Shown in pieces: positions 27,193 to 34,550 of a DNA stretch of 64,000 nucleotides (its first letter is position 1; the number at the start of each line of letters is the position of its first letter). The notes beneath the pieces were generated by a model. It saw only the letters and a list, made by a program, of their open reading frames with translations. It made no database searches and had not been told where the DNA came from. Origin of the DNA: Pseudomonadota bacterium (GTDB lineage Bacteria; Pseudomonadota; Gammaproteobacteria; Steroidobacterales; Steroidobacteraceae); assembly GCA_016705325.1 (NCBI GenBank), contig JADIYJ010000013.1:62001-126000 (forward strand), given 5' to 3'. The position numbers and the translations under genes are program-made.

Positions 27193-29409
27193 ATGGTGAC
27201 GGTCCCGCCTTCCGCTGAAAGTCGCGTGCCGCCGTTGGCGGTCGCCGTGACGGGTCGTCGGCTGCGCGTGATGCATGTCATTCTGTCGCGCGGATTCGCA
27301 GGCTCGGAGCGCGCGGCGGTGGAAGCCTGCGCGGCGCTGTCGCGACGGCACGATGTCGCGCTCGTCGTCCGCAGCGATCACCGCAACCGCTCGGGCGTCA
27401 GCCTGCTCGACGAACTCGCGCCCGGCATCGAGGTCCTCGAGGTACCGCCGCGCTGGCGCACACAGCAGCGACTCGCCGAGATCATCGAGCAGTGGCGGCC
27501 GGACATCATTCACACGCACCTGCGCCGCGGCACACGCTATGTCGCACGCATCAAGCGCTCGGCACGCCACGTCAGCACGCTGCACCTGCATCTGAACGGT
27601 CCGCACTACCTGCGGACCGACGCGCTCTTCTGCATCTCCGAGTGGCAGCTGGCGACGGTGCCGTCCGCCTACCACGGCAGGACCTGGCTGGTGCCGAACT
27701 CGCTCATGTCGCACCCGCGACTGCCGCCGGAGCGAATCCGCCAGCTGCGTGCAGAACTCGGTGCGGGAGACGACGACTTCCTGATCGGCGGGGTCGGACG
27801 CATCGTGCCGCGCAAAGGCTTCGACGTGCTGCTGCAGGCATTCGCGCAGGCCAACCTGCCGCAGGCGAAGCTGGTCATCGTGGGTGATGGCAGCGAGCGT
27901 GCGTCCCTGCAGCGTCTGGTCGTGGACGGCGTGCGCTTCGAAGGCTTCCGCCGCGACGTGAAGGATCTTTACCAGGCCTTCGACCTGTTCGTGTGCCCGT
28001 CGCGGTACGAGCCCTTCGGGCGCGTGATCGCCGAAGCGCTCGACAGCGGCGTCCCGGTCGTCGCGTGTGAATCAGAGGGGCCTCGCGACCTTGCGCGGCG
28101 GTATCCGATCGACCTGGTGCCCGTCGACGACGCGACGCAAATGGCTGCAGCCCTCCGCCGCCATCACGCCGCAGGCCGCAGGCGGATCGAGTCCGACCTG
28201 TCCGAGTTCAGCCTGGAACAGACGGCTGCACGCGTGGAGCAGGCGTACTGGGCCGTGCTGTCGTCGGCGTCAGCGGCCACCGGCAGTGAATCCGGATTCG
28301 CAGCAACGCCGCGATTGACCGCCGCGGCTGCGAACGCTCCTCCCGCTCGCGTGCTGTTTTCTCCGGTATCGGGCCCCGGCGGCGCCGGTGAGCTGATGCG
28401 GTGCCTGATCATCGCGCGTGAACTCGCGAAGGCGGATCCCGGCGCGGACATCCGCTTCCTCGTGAGCCGCCACGCCGTGTTCCGCGAGTCGGTGAATTTC
28501 CCGGTCATCGACTGCGACGCTTCGCCGACCCGGAGCACGCCGCAAGTGCTGGCGACGATCGAGTCGTTCCGTCCCGACGTGATCGTCTTCGACAATTCGG
28601 GCCGCACGTCACAACTGCGCGCAGCCAGGGGCGCAGGCGCCCGGCTCGTCTTCTCCAGTCGCTCGCCGAAGCTGCGCTGGAAGGCCTTTCGCATCAAGTG
28701 GATGCGTCTGCTCGACGAGCACTGGATCGTGTTCCCCAGGTTCGTGACCGGCGGCCTGTCACGGGTCGAGCGCCTGAAGTTGCGCTTCTTTCCGCGGTAT
28801 GCCGTGCGTCGATTCGACACGCTCTTTACGCCATCGGAACCGGTGGCAGGTGACGCGTGGCTCGCCGGGCACGGGCTCGAATCCGGAGCATTCGTCGTGT
28901 TCGTGCCCGGCGGGCGTGGTGAAGCCACGCGCGTCGCGGAACCGGCGGAACTGTTCATCGCGGCCGCACGCGAATTTTCTGCGGCCACCGGACAGCGCAC
29001 CGTCGTGCTCACGGGGCGCAAGAACGTCACGCCGTCCGACGACCCGAACCTGATCCTGCTGTCGCGGATCGAACCCGACCAGGTGCAGTACCTGCTGGCG
29101 GCGGCGCTGTTCGTCGTCAGCAATGGCGGCTCGACCATGATCCACGTGCTGGCGCACGGGCGTCCGCTCGTCGCGATTCCGCTGGCTGGCGATCAGGACC
29201 GCCGTATTCGACGCGCGGTCAGGCTGCAGATCGCAGACGCGGCCGAGCGGACGCCGCAGGCCATTGCCGACGCCGCTGCGCGACTGCTGCGCGAGCCCGA
29301 GCGACGCGCCGCGATGAGTCGTCACGCGGCCGAACTCGGGATTGCCAACGGGGTGAACGAGGCCGTGGCGGCGCTGCTTGCGCTCGCCCGACGGCGCGGA
29401 AAGTCATAG
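27193..29409 (+). CDS. Tandem glycosyltransferase fusion (GT4 plus MurG-like)
   Basis: About 738 residues holding two GT-B enzymes. Residues ~25-380 are a family 4 type: HVILSRGFAGSERAAVEA, IIHTHLRRGTRYVARI, GGVGRIVPRKGFDVLLQAF, VIVGDGSERASLQ, and CPSRYEPFGRVIAEALDSG with the EX7E retaining-enzyme motif. Residues ~390-738 are a second GT-B domain with a GT28/MurG-like ending, VVSNGGSTMIHVLAHGRPLV then IPLAGDQDRRIR. It probably builds an envelope polysaccharide or lipid-linked glycan. A TACAAT box at ~27181 is so close to the ATG that translation may begin at the ATG near 27270. A purine-rich array begins at its stop codon. Confidence 0.85.
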   Translation: MVTVPPSAESRVPPLAVAVTGRRLRVMHVILSRGFAGSERAAVEACAALSRRHDVALVVRSDHRNRSGVSLLDELAPGIEVLEVPPRWRTQQRLAEIIEQWRPDIIHTHLRRGTRYVARIKRSARHVSTLHLHLNGPHYLRTDALFCISEWQLATVPSAYHGRTWLVPNSLMSHPRLPPERIRQLRAELGAGDDDFLIGGVGRIVPRKGFDVLLQAFAQANLPQAKLVIVGDGSERASLQRLVVDGVRFEGFRRDVKDLYQAFDLFVCPSRYEPFGRVIAEALDSGVPVVACESEGPRDLARRYPIDLVPVDDATQMAAALRRHHAAGRRRIESDLSEFSLEQTAARVEQAYWAVLSSASAATGSESGFAATPRLTAAAANAPPARVLFSPVSGPGGAGELMRCLIIARELAKADPGADIRFLVSRHAVFRESVNFPVIDCDASPTRSTPQVLATIESFRPDVIVFDNSGRTSQLRAARGAGARLVFSSRSPKLRWKAFRIKWMRLLDEHWIVFPRFVTGGLSRVERLKLRFFPRYAVRRFDTLFTPSEPVAGDAWLAGHGLESGAFVVFVPGGRGEATRVAEPAELFIAAAREFSAATGQRTVVLTGRKNVTPSDDPNLILLSRIEPDQVQYLLAAALFVVSNGGSTMIHVLAHGRPLVAIPLAGDQDRRIRRAVRLQIADAAERTPQAIADAAARLLREPERRAAMSRHAAELGIANGVNEAVAALLALARRRGKS

Positions 29410-29500
29410 GAAGGCGAGGAAGGGCAGGAAGGGCAGGAAGGGCAGGAAGGGAGGGAAGGCAGGGAAGGAAGGAAGGAAGGAAGGGAGGGAAGGAAGAGGA
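29407..29500. repeat. Purine-rich GGAAGGGCA array
   Basis: Starts in the stop codon of the glycosyltransferase gene (TAGGAAGGCGAGGAAGG), followed by a few 9-base units (GGAAGGGCA) and then GGAA-rich sequence. On the minus strand it reads as Pro/Ser/Leu codons directly joined to a protein remnant. Same family as the arrays at 36.2, 49.5, 51.8, 59.8 and 61.5 kb. Confidence 0.9.
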
Positions 29501-29753
29501 GCGAGCAGCGGTCGCGCAGCACGGCGTCGAGGCCGGCAACGAACACGCGGCGCTTGCCGTCCGGGCAGTCATTGAAGGCGATCCGCGTGTGGGTGCGATC
29601 CCACGCCGGGTGGGGGTCGACGCGCAACGCACCGGTCGAACGCCCCGCCAGGGGCTGGATGCCGATACGGAGCAGTTGTGTCTCGATGCCGCGGTCGAGG
29701 TCGATGAGCCGGATCGGTGCCGTGCCGTCACCAAGAGCGAGCGGCTCGTCCAC
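29501..29753 (-). pseudogene. C-terminal remnant of a PD40 beta-propeller protein
   Basis: The minus strand encodes about 80 protein-like residues: APIRLIDLDRGIETQLLRIG, then TGALRVDPHPAWDRTHTRIA and FNDCPDGKRRVFVAGLDAVL. This 'DPHPAWDR..TRIAF....DGKRRVFVAdL' pattern is the end of oligogalacturonate-lyase-like or TolB-like WD40/PD40 propellers. No start or upstream blades are present. It runs into the purine-rich array without a normal stop, so the array appears to have replaced the natural end. Confidence 0.5.
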
Positions 29754-30145
29754 GCAGGCGTGCTCCCGGTTGCACGTCCCAGCCGCGCGGCTCGGCGACG
29801 GCGCGGGTGTCGCCGCATTGCCAGTCGCGCGATCGCCGCGATGCCGAGCAGCGCGACGGGAGATCGGAGGTGTTTGCGGTGCGACGCAGGAATCGCGCCA
29901 AGGCCAGCAGTGCTCCGATCCCGAGTTCCCATGCGCACGCGGCGCGGGTAGAAGCTGGCGAGCGAGAACCCGCCGGCATCGGTTTTGTGGCGGATCAGGC
30001 CCGTGGTCAGGAGCCCCGAGATGACGAAGAACACGTCGACGCTGACGACGCCACCCGAAAAGGCACTGATGCCCGCGTGAAAAAGCGCGACGGGAACGAT
30101 CGCGACCGCCCTGAGCCCGTCAATGTCGGCACGGTAGTCGTGCAT
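29754..30145 (-). pseudogene. Degraded acyltransferase 3 (OafA/YrhL-like) gene
   Basis: The N-terminus is textbook acyltransferase 3: MHDYRADIDGLRAVAIVPVA, LFHAGISAFSGGVVSVDVFF, VISGLLTTGLIRHK, then FSLASFYPRRVRMG with the active-site His kept. The next expected segment is missing. A recognisable WELGIGALLALARFLRR appears in another frame around 29880-29940, so there is both a deletion and a frameshift. A full gene needs about 350-650 residues. It is a decayed O-acetyltransferase of surface glycans, fitting the neighbouring glycosyltransferase. Confidence 0.7.
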
Positions 30146-30206
30146 CCGGCGAGGGCAGGCCCGACCCGTGCGTCACCGGACCCGTGTGCGGGCCGGCAAC
30201 GGCAGA

Positions 30207-31475
30207 TCAGAGGTTCTTGAACACCCGGGAGGCGGCTGCGATCGTCGCGTCGATGTCGGCTTCGGTGTGCGCAACCGAAACGAACCCGGCCTCGAACGCC
30301 GATGGCGCCAGGTACACGCCCTCGTTGAGCATGCCGTGGAAGAATTGCCTGAAACGCTCGACGTCGCAGGCCGTCGCTTCGGCGTAGCTGTGCACCTGCG
30401 GGGCGGTCGTGAAGAACAGGCCGAACATCCCGCAGACGTGGTTGGTCGCGAGCGGCACGCCGGCCTGCCGCGCGGCCTCGCGGATACCGCGCACGAGCCG
30501 GTCGGTGAGCCTGGCCAGCTGCGCATGGAAGCCGGGTGCAGCGATGCCGTTCAGCGTCGCCAGGCCTGCCGCCATGGCCACGGGATTGCCGGAGAGCGTT
30601 CCCGCCTGGTAGACCGGGCCCAGCGGCGCGATGTGCGACATGATGTCGCGGCGGCCACCGAATGCGCCCACGGGCATGCCGCCGCCCACGATCTTGCCGA
30701 GCGTGGTGAGGTCCGGTTTGATCCCATACAGAGCCTGCGCACCGCCTTTCGCGACGCGGAAGCCCGTCATCACTTCGTCGAAGATCAGCACAGCGCCGTG
30801 CTTCGTGCATTCCTCGCGCAGGGCTTCGAGGAAGCCGGGCACTGGCGGGATGCAGTTCATGTTGCCGGCGACAGGCTCGACGATGACGCACGCAACTTCC
30901 GCGCCGATCTCGCCGAACAGCTGCCGCACCTGGCCGATGTCGTTGTACGACAGCGTCAGCGTGTGCGCCGCGAGTTCCGGCGGCACGCCGGGCGAGGTGG
31001 GCACGCCGAGCGTCAGCATGCCGGAGCCAGCCTTGACCAGCAGCGAATCCGAGTGGCCGTGATAGCAGCCTTCGAACTTCACGATCTTCTGCCGGCCCGT
31101 GAAGCCGCGCGCGAGGCGGATCGCACTCATCGTGGCCTCGGTGCCTGAGCTGCACATGCGCACGAGTTCGATCGACGGCACCAGCTCGATGATCCTGCGC
31201 GCGACGACGGTCTCGATCTCCGTGGGCGCGCCGAACGAAAGCCCATTGACTGCTGTCTCCTGCACGGCGCGAATCACGTCCGGGTGCGCGTGGCCGAGGA
31301 TCATCGGACCCCAGGAACCGACGTAGTCGATGAACTCGCGGCCATCGGCCGACCAGACCCGCGAGCCCCTGGCCCGCGCGAAGAAGATGGGTTCGCCGCC
31401 CACGCCGCGAAAGGCACGCACGGGCGAATTCACGCCGCCGGGGATGTACTTGCAGGCTTCTTGGAACAGGCTCAC
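30207..31475 (-). CDS. hemL: Glutamate-1-semialdehyde 2,1-aminomutase
   Basis: 422 residues, a PLP enzyme of the C5 haem pathway that converts glutamate-1-semialdehyde to 5-aminolevulinate. IPGGVNSPVRAFRGVGGEPI, MCSSGTEATMSAIRLARG, YHGHSD and FDEVMTGFR are visible, and the PLP Lys is in TTLGKIVGGGMPVGAFGG. Start is GTG at 31475 with GGGAG about nine bases upstream; the encoded SLFQEACKYIPGG matches the family N-terminus. It is divergent from crcB. Confidence 0.96.
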   Translation of the reverse strand: MSLFQEACKYIPGGVNSPVRAFRGVGGEPIFFARARGSRVWSADGREFIDYVGSWGPMILGHAHPDVIRAVQETAVNGLSFGAPTEIETVVARRIIELVPSIELVRMCSSGTEATMSAIRLARGFTGRQKIVKFEGCYHGHSDSLLVKAGSGMLTLGVPTSPGVPPELAAHTLTLSYNDIGQVRQLFGEIGAEVACVIVEPVAGNMNCIPPVPGFLEALREECTKHGAVLIFDEVMTGFRVAKGGAQALYGIKPDLTTLGKIVGGGMPVGAFGGRRDIMSHIAPLGPVYQAGTLSGNPVAMAAGLATLNGIAAPGFHAQLARLTDRLVRGIREAARQAGVPLATNHVCGMFGLFFTTAPQVHSYAEATACDVERFRQFFHGMLNEGVYLAPSAFEAGFVSVAHTEADIDATIAAASRVFKNL

Positions 31476-31613
31476 GTCGATGGGCTCCCGCGGTGTTGAT
31501 GGCCGTCCCCTGCCAGGGCGGGGCGGCGAGTGCGGCGTATCTTAGCAGCGCGCTCGCGCCGCCCGGCTGCGGGCCTTAGACTGCTGCCGAACACGGACAC
31601 GACGGCCGCGCCG

Positions 31614-32048
31614 ATGCGCGCCGCACGATCCCGCGGGGAGATTCAACTGACCGAACCCACGTGGCATTGGTACCTGCTGGTCGCCCTCGGCAGCGGCCTG
31701 GGCGGGGCGGGCCGGCTCTTCGCTTCGACACTTGTCGGGCGCATCGCGGGTTACGGCTTCCCGTGGGGCACGCTCTTCGTCAACGTCCTCGGCTGCCTGG
31801 CCGTCGGTGCGCTGGGTGCGCTGTTCGCGCCATCCAATCCACTGCACCTGCGGCACGACCTGCGCATGCTGCTGATCGTCGGCGCGCTGGGCGGCTTTAC
31901 GACGTTCTCGGCGTTTTCGCTGGAAACACTGCAACTCGTGCAACGAGGTTCGATTGGCGCAGCAGGCGCGTACGCCGTTGCTTCGCTGGTGCTGTGCCTG
32001 CTCGCCGCGGCTTTGTCGTACGCGCTCGTGTCGTCGATGCTGCGCTGA
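31614..32048 (+). CDS. crcB: Fluoride ion channel CrcB/Fluc
   Basis: About 133-144 residues with four membrane helices. GSGLGGAGRLFAS, YGFPWGTLFVNVLGCLAVGA and LLIVGALGGFTTFSAFSLET are the Fluc signatures, including the Asn, the sodium-site Gly-Gly-Phe-Thr-Thr-Phe-Ser and the Phe-box residues. It exports fluoride as a dual-topology dimer. The ATG at 31614 has no ribosome-binding site; a CTG at 31647 preceded by GGGGAG at six bases would give the normal family length and may be the true start. I see no fluoride riboswitch upstream. A long inverted repeat follows the stop. Confidence 0.92.
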   Translation: MRAARSRGEIQLTEPTWHWYLLVALGSGLGGAGRLFASTLVGRIAGYGFPWGTLFVNVLGCLAVGALGALFAPSNPLHLRHDLRMLLIVGALGGFTTFSAFSLETLQLVQRGSIGAAGAYAVASLVLCLLAAALSYALVSSMLR

Positions 32049-32069
32049 AGCCGAGGGCGACGGTCGGCT

Positions 32070-32190
32070 CCGGTCTCCATACACGCTCCGGAAACCGTGC
32101 GCGGCATGGACGCCGCGCTTTATGCCCTTCAGGGTACGGAGCCCCCATGGATGGGTTTACGGCGTTTTCCGGGGCGTGTATGGAGACCGG
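32070..32190. repeat. Inverted-repeat element, family 2, copy A
   Basis: Outer arms 32070-32094 and 32166-32190 pair over 25 bp with one G-T mismatch (CCGGTCTCCATACACGCTCC...). Between them is a 71-base core which, on the minus strand, reads GTAAACCCATCCATGGGGGC TCCG ... GCGCGGCGTCCATGCCGCGC. The core recurs at 44.5 kb with different outer arms. The right arm also supplies the last codons of the adjacent phosphodiesterase gene. Confidence 0.85.
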
Positions 32191-33026
32191 GGCTGGACGT
32201 CGCCATCGACGTAGCCCTCCAGCCACACGACCTCGGACGCGATCGAGCCGTTCGCGAACAGGTCGATCACTCGATACCCCGGCGGCCGGTCGTCCGTCGC
32301 GAAGTCGTTGCGCGGCTTGAACTGCATGCAGGTGGCCGGCGTGCACATGAAGCGCACGCCGTCCGCGCGGAAGAGATCGAGTGCCTGGTGCGCGTGGCCC
32401 CAGCACATGCCGCGAACGCGAGGATGCCTTTCCACCGCCGCGGACAACAGCGCTCCATCGAGCAGGCCCAGTTCGTCCAGCGCAGGCGAATCCATCGGTA
32501 TCGGCGGGTGGTGCAGCACGAGCAGCGCATGCGGGTCTGCGTGATCCGCCAGTGCGCGCTCCATTTCCTGCAGCTGCGATGACCCGAGCCGGCCCTCACC
32601 GTCCGCCGACCCGGCGAACCAGGACTCGAGCAACAGCAGCTGCCAGCCATTGCGCGTGCGCCACTGGCCCCCCACCTGGAAGGGCGCGTGACCCAGTTGG
32701 CGCCGCATCTCGTCCGGGACGTCGTGGTTACCGGGAATGACGAGGACCGGCGCGCCAAGGTCGCCGAGCAGCAGGTCGATGGCGCCGTAGGCCTCGGACT
32801 CGTCGTGCACGACGTCGCCCGTCAGCAGCATGGCGTCGACAGGAAAGAAATGACGCTGCGCATGCGCGAGACAGGCTTGCAGCCGTGGCAGGGTCCGTGC
32901 GCCGCGGATCGAGCCGGCCGGATCGCGCATCAGGTGCGTGTCGGTGAACTGGAGCAGGCGCGCGCTTGCGGTGACCAGCGCGGAGCCGGAAGGCTGGGTT
33001 GGAGCTGGAATCGTCGTCATCGGCAT
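32157..33026 (-). CDS. cpdA: Class III cyclic nucleotide phosphodiesterase-like metallophosphoesterase
   Basis: 289 residues with the calcineurin-type metal motifs in order: FTDTHL, LLTGDVVHDE, IPGNHD, LHHPPIPMDS and GHAHQALDLF. This order and spacing fit CpdA, which hydrolyses 3',5'-cyclic AMP, though related enzymes act on other phosphodiesters. Two in-frame ATGs lie at 33026 and 33020, neither with a good ribosome-binding site. The C-terminal tail (VQPRSPYTPRKTP) is encoded by the arm of the family 2 repeat, so the native C-terminus has probably been replaced by repeat sequence. It converges on crcB. Confidence 0.82.
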   Translation of the reverse strand: MPMTTIPAPTQPSGSALVTASARLLQFTDTHLMRDPAGSIRGARTLPRLQACLAHAQRHFFPVDAMLLTGDVVHDESEAYGAIDLLLGDLGAPVLVIPGNHDVPDEMRRQLGHAPFQVGGQWRTRNGWQLLLLESWFAGSADGEGRLGSSQLQEMERALADHADPHALLVLHHPPIPMDSPALDELGLLDGALLSAAVERHPRVRGMCWGHAHQALDLFRADGVRFMCTPATCMQFKPRNDFATDDRPPGYRVIDLFANGSIASEVVWLEGYVDGDVQPRSPYTPRKTP

Positions 33027-33072
33027 AGAGGACAGGCATCATCGCAAATCTGTCCGCGGTGCAGGAGGCCCC

Positions 33073-33738
33073 ATGTCGAACCGTTCGATCATGCTCACGG
33101 ATTCGCTCTATGAATACCTGACCGACGTCTCGCTGCGCGAGTCGCCGCTCCTGCTGGCGCTGCGCGAGGAGACGTCGAAGCTGACGCAGCGGTCCATGCA
33201 GATCTCGCCGGAACAGGGACAGTTCATGGCGCTGCTCGCTCGCTTGACCGGTGCCCGGCGGTGTCTCGAAGTCGGCGTGTTCACGGGGTATTCGTCGCTC
33301 GTCACGGCCCTCGCGCTGCCCGACGACGGCAGTATCGTTGCATGCGACGTGAGCGAGGAGTGGACCGCCGTCGCGCGTCGCTACTGGCGGGAGGCGGGCG
33401 TCGTGCACAAGATCGAACTGCGCCTTGCTCCTGCCAGCGAGACGCTCGACAACCTGCTGGCACAGGGCCAGGCCGGCACGTTCGATTTCGCGTTCATCGA
33501 CGCGGACAAGACCAGCTACCTGGCGTACTACGAGCGAACCCTTGCCCTGCTGCGGACGGGTGGACTGGTGCTGGTCGACAACACACTCTGGAGCGGGCGC
33601 GTTGCCGATCCGGAAGTCGCGGATGCGGACACCGTGGCGCTGCGGCATTTCAATGAAGTCCTGCACCGGGACGAGCGCGTCGACCTGTCGCTGCTGCCGA
33701 TGGGCGACGGGCTGACGGTGGTGCGGAAAAGGGGATAG
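33073..33738 (+). CDS. Class I O-methyltransferase (caffeoyl-CoA OMT type)
   Basis: 221 residues. EVGVFTGYSSLVTALALPDD is the SAM-binding motif I, FDFAFIDADKTSYLAYYERT holds the metal-binding Asp-Ala-Asp, and GGLVLVDNTLWSGRVADP and a C-terminal PMGDGLTVV complete the cation-dependent O-methyltransferase family (COG4122). Substrates in bacteria are mostly unknown catechol-like or tRNA targets; TrmR-like activity is possible. Start ATG is secured by AGGAGG five bases upstream. It is divergent from cpdA. Confidence 0.92.
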   Translation: MSNRSIMLTDSLYEYLTDVSLRESPLLLALREETSKLTQRSMQISPEQGQFMALLARLTGARRCLEVGVFTGYSSLVTALALPDDGSIVACDVSEEWTAVARRYWREAGVVHKIELRLAPASETLDNLLAQGQAGTFDFAFIDADKTSYLAYYERTLALLRTGGLVLVDNTLWSGRVADPEVADADTVALRHFNEVLHRDERVDLSLLPMGDGLTVVRKRG

Positions 33739-33771
33739 CAGTCGGGGTAGCAGTTCATGCTGCAATCTATC

Positions 33772-33790
33772 AATACGAATAATTCGTATT
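33772..33790. promoter_or_regulatory. AT-rich inverted repeat upstream of dps
   Basis: AATACGAA TAA TTCGTATT, a perfect 8-bp inverted repeat in very GC-rich surroundings, about 170 bases before dps. It is followed by a GGCCGCG ATACC CGCGGCC hairpin (near 33824-33842) that probably ends the O-methyltransferase transcript. The AT-rich palindrome looks like a regulator site, but it is not a clear Fur or OxyR consensus. Confidence 0.4.
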
Positions 33791-33957
33791 ATTATCCAAG
33801 CAACTATCCTGATAACGTGTCTGGCCGCGATACCCGCGGCCGCGCCCGATATCGCTGGGCATGCCGGCGGGCAACCGCTTCGGGTAGTCCTCAGGACCGG
33901 TGAGCGAATCCGGTCTAGGCTCGACTCAACGCCCGCCACAATCAACGAGGTCTCGCT

Positions 33958-34452
33958 ATGGCAAAGAAGAAACCGCAGACGGCGCCGATCGACATCGGGA
34001 TTTCAGGTCGCGACCGTGAGGCCATCGCGCATGGCCTGGCGCAACTCCTCGCCGACAGCTACACCCTCTACTTGATGACCCACAACTTTCACTGGAACGT
34101 GACCGGACCGCAGTTCAACAGCCTGCACCTGATGTTCATGGGTCAGTACACCGAGCAATGGAACGCGCTCGACCTGATCGCCGAACGCATCCGCGCACTC
34201 GGACATCCGGCACCGGGCACTTACCAGCAGTTCGTCAAGCTGGCTTCGATCGAGGAAGTCGAGGGTGTGCCGTCCGCCAACGACATGATTCGTCACCTGG
34301 TCGCGGCGCAGGAAGCCACGGCACGAACGGCGCGCAAGCTTTTCGATGTCGTAGCCAAGGCGAATGACCAGCCGACAGCCGACCTGCTGACGCAGCGGCT
34401 CGACGTGCACGAAAAGACGGCCTGGATGCTGCGCAGCCTGCTGGAGTACTGA
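33958..34452 (+). CDS. dps: Dps-family ferritin-like DNA-protection protein
   Basis: 164 residues. The ferroxidase ligands lie where expected for Dps: LMTHNFHWNVTGPQF (His) and DLIAERIRALGHPAP (Asp, Glu). The N-terminus is Lys-rich (MAKKKPQ), a DNA-binding feature. It forms a dodecamer that oxidises and stores iron using peroxide, protecting DNA. It is monocistronic, with a terminator 10-30 bases past the stop. An AT-rich palindrome upstream may be the control site. Confidence 0.95.
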   Translation: MAKKKPQTAPIDIGISGRDREAIAHGLAQLLADSYTLYLMTHNFHWNVTGPQFNSLHLMFMGQYTEQWNALDLIAERIRALGHPAPGTYQQFVKLASIEEVEGVPSANDMIRHLVAAQEATARTARKLFDVVAKANDQPTADLLTQRLDVHEKTAWMLRSLLEY

Positions 34453-34460
34453 AAGAAAAC

Positions 34461-34478
34461 GGCCGCCCCGTGGCGGCC
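34461..34478. terminator. Bidirectional terminator between dps and ahcY
   Basis: Stem GGCCGCC / GGCGGCC with a four-base loop. On the plus strand the tail is ATCTTC; on the minus strand it is GTTTTCTTTC, which is the better T-tract, so it ends ahcY transcription strongly and dps more weakly. Confidence 0.8.
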
Positions 34479-34550
34479 ATCTTCACTCCGACCAGCCCCT
34501 GGTCACTAACCCCTAAGCCCTTGCCGGCCAGGAACGGCGACTGTCGGCTA

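Noticed and set aside
31476..31650. Fluoride riboswitch before crcB
   Set aside because: I could not find the conserved fluoride-riboswitch core in the upstream region.
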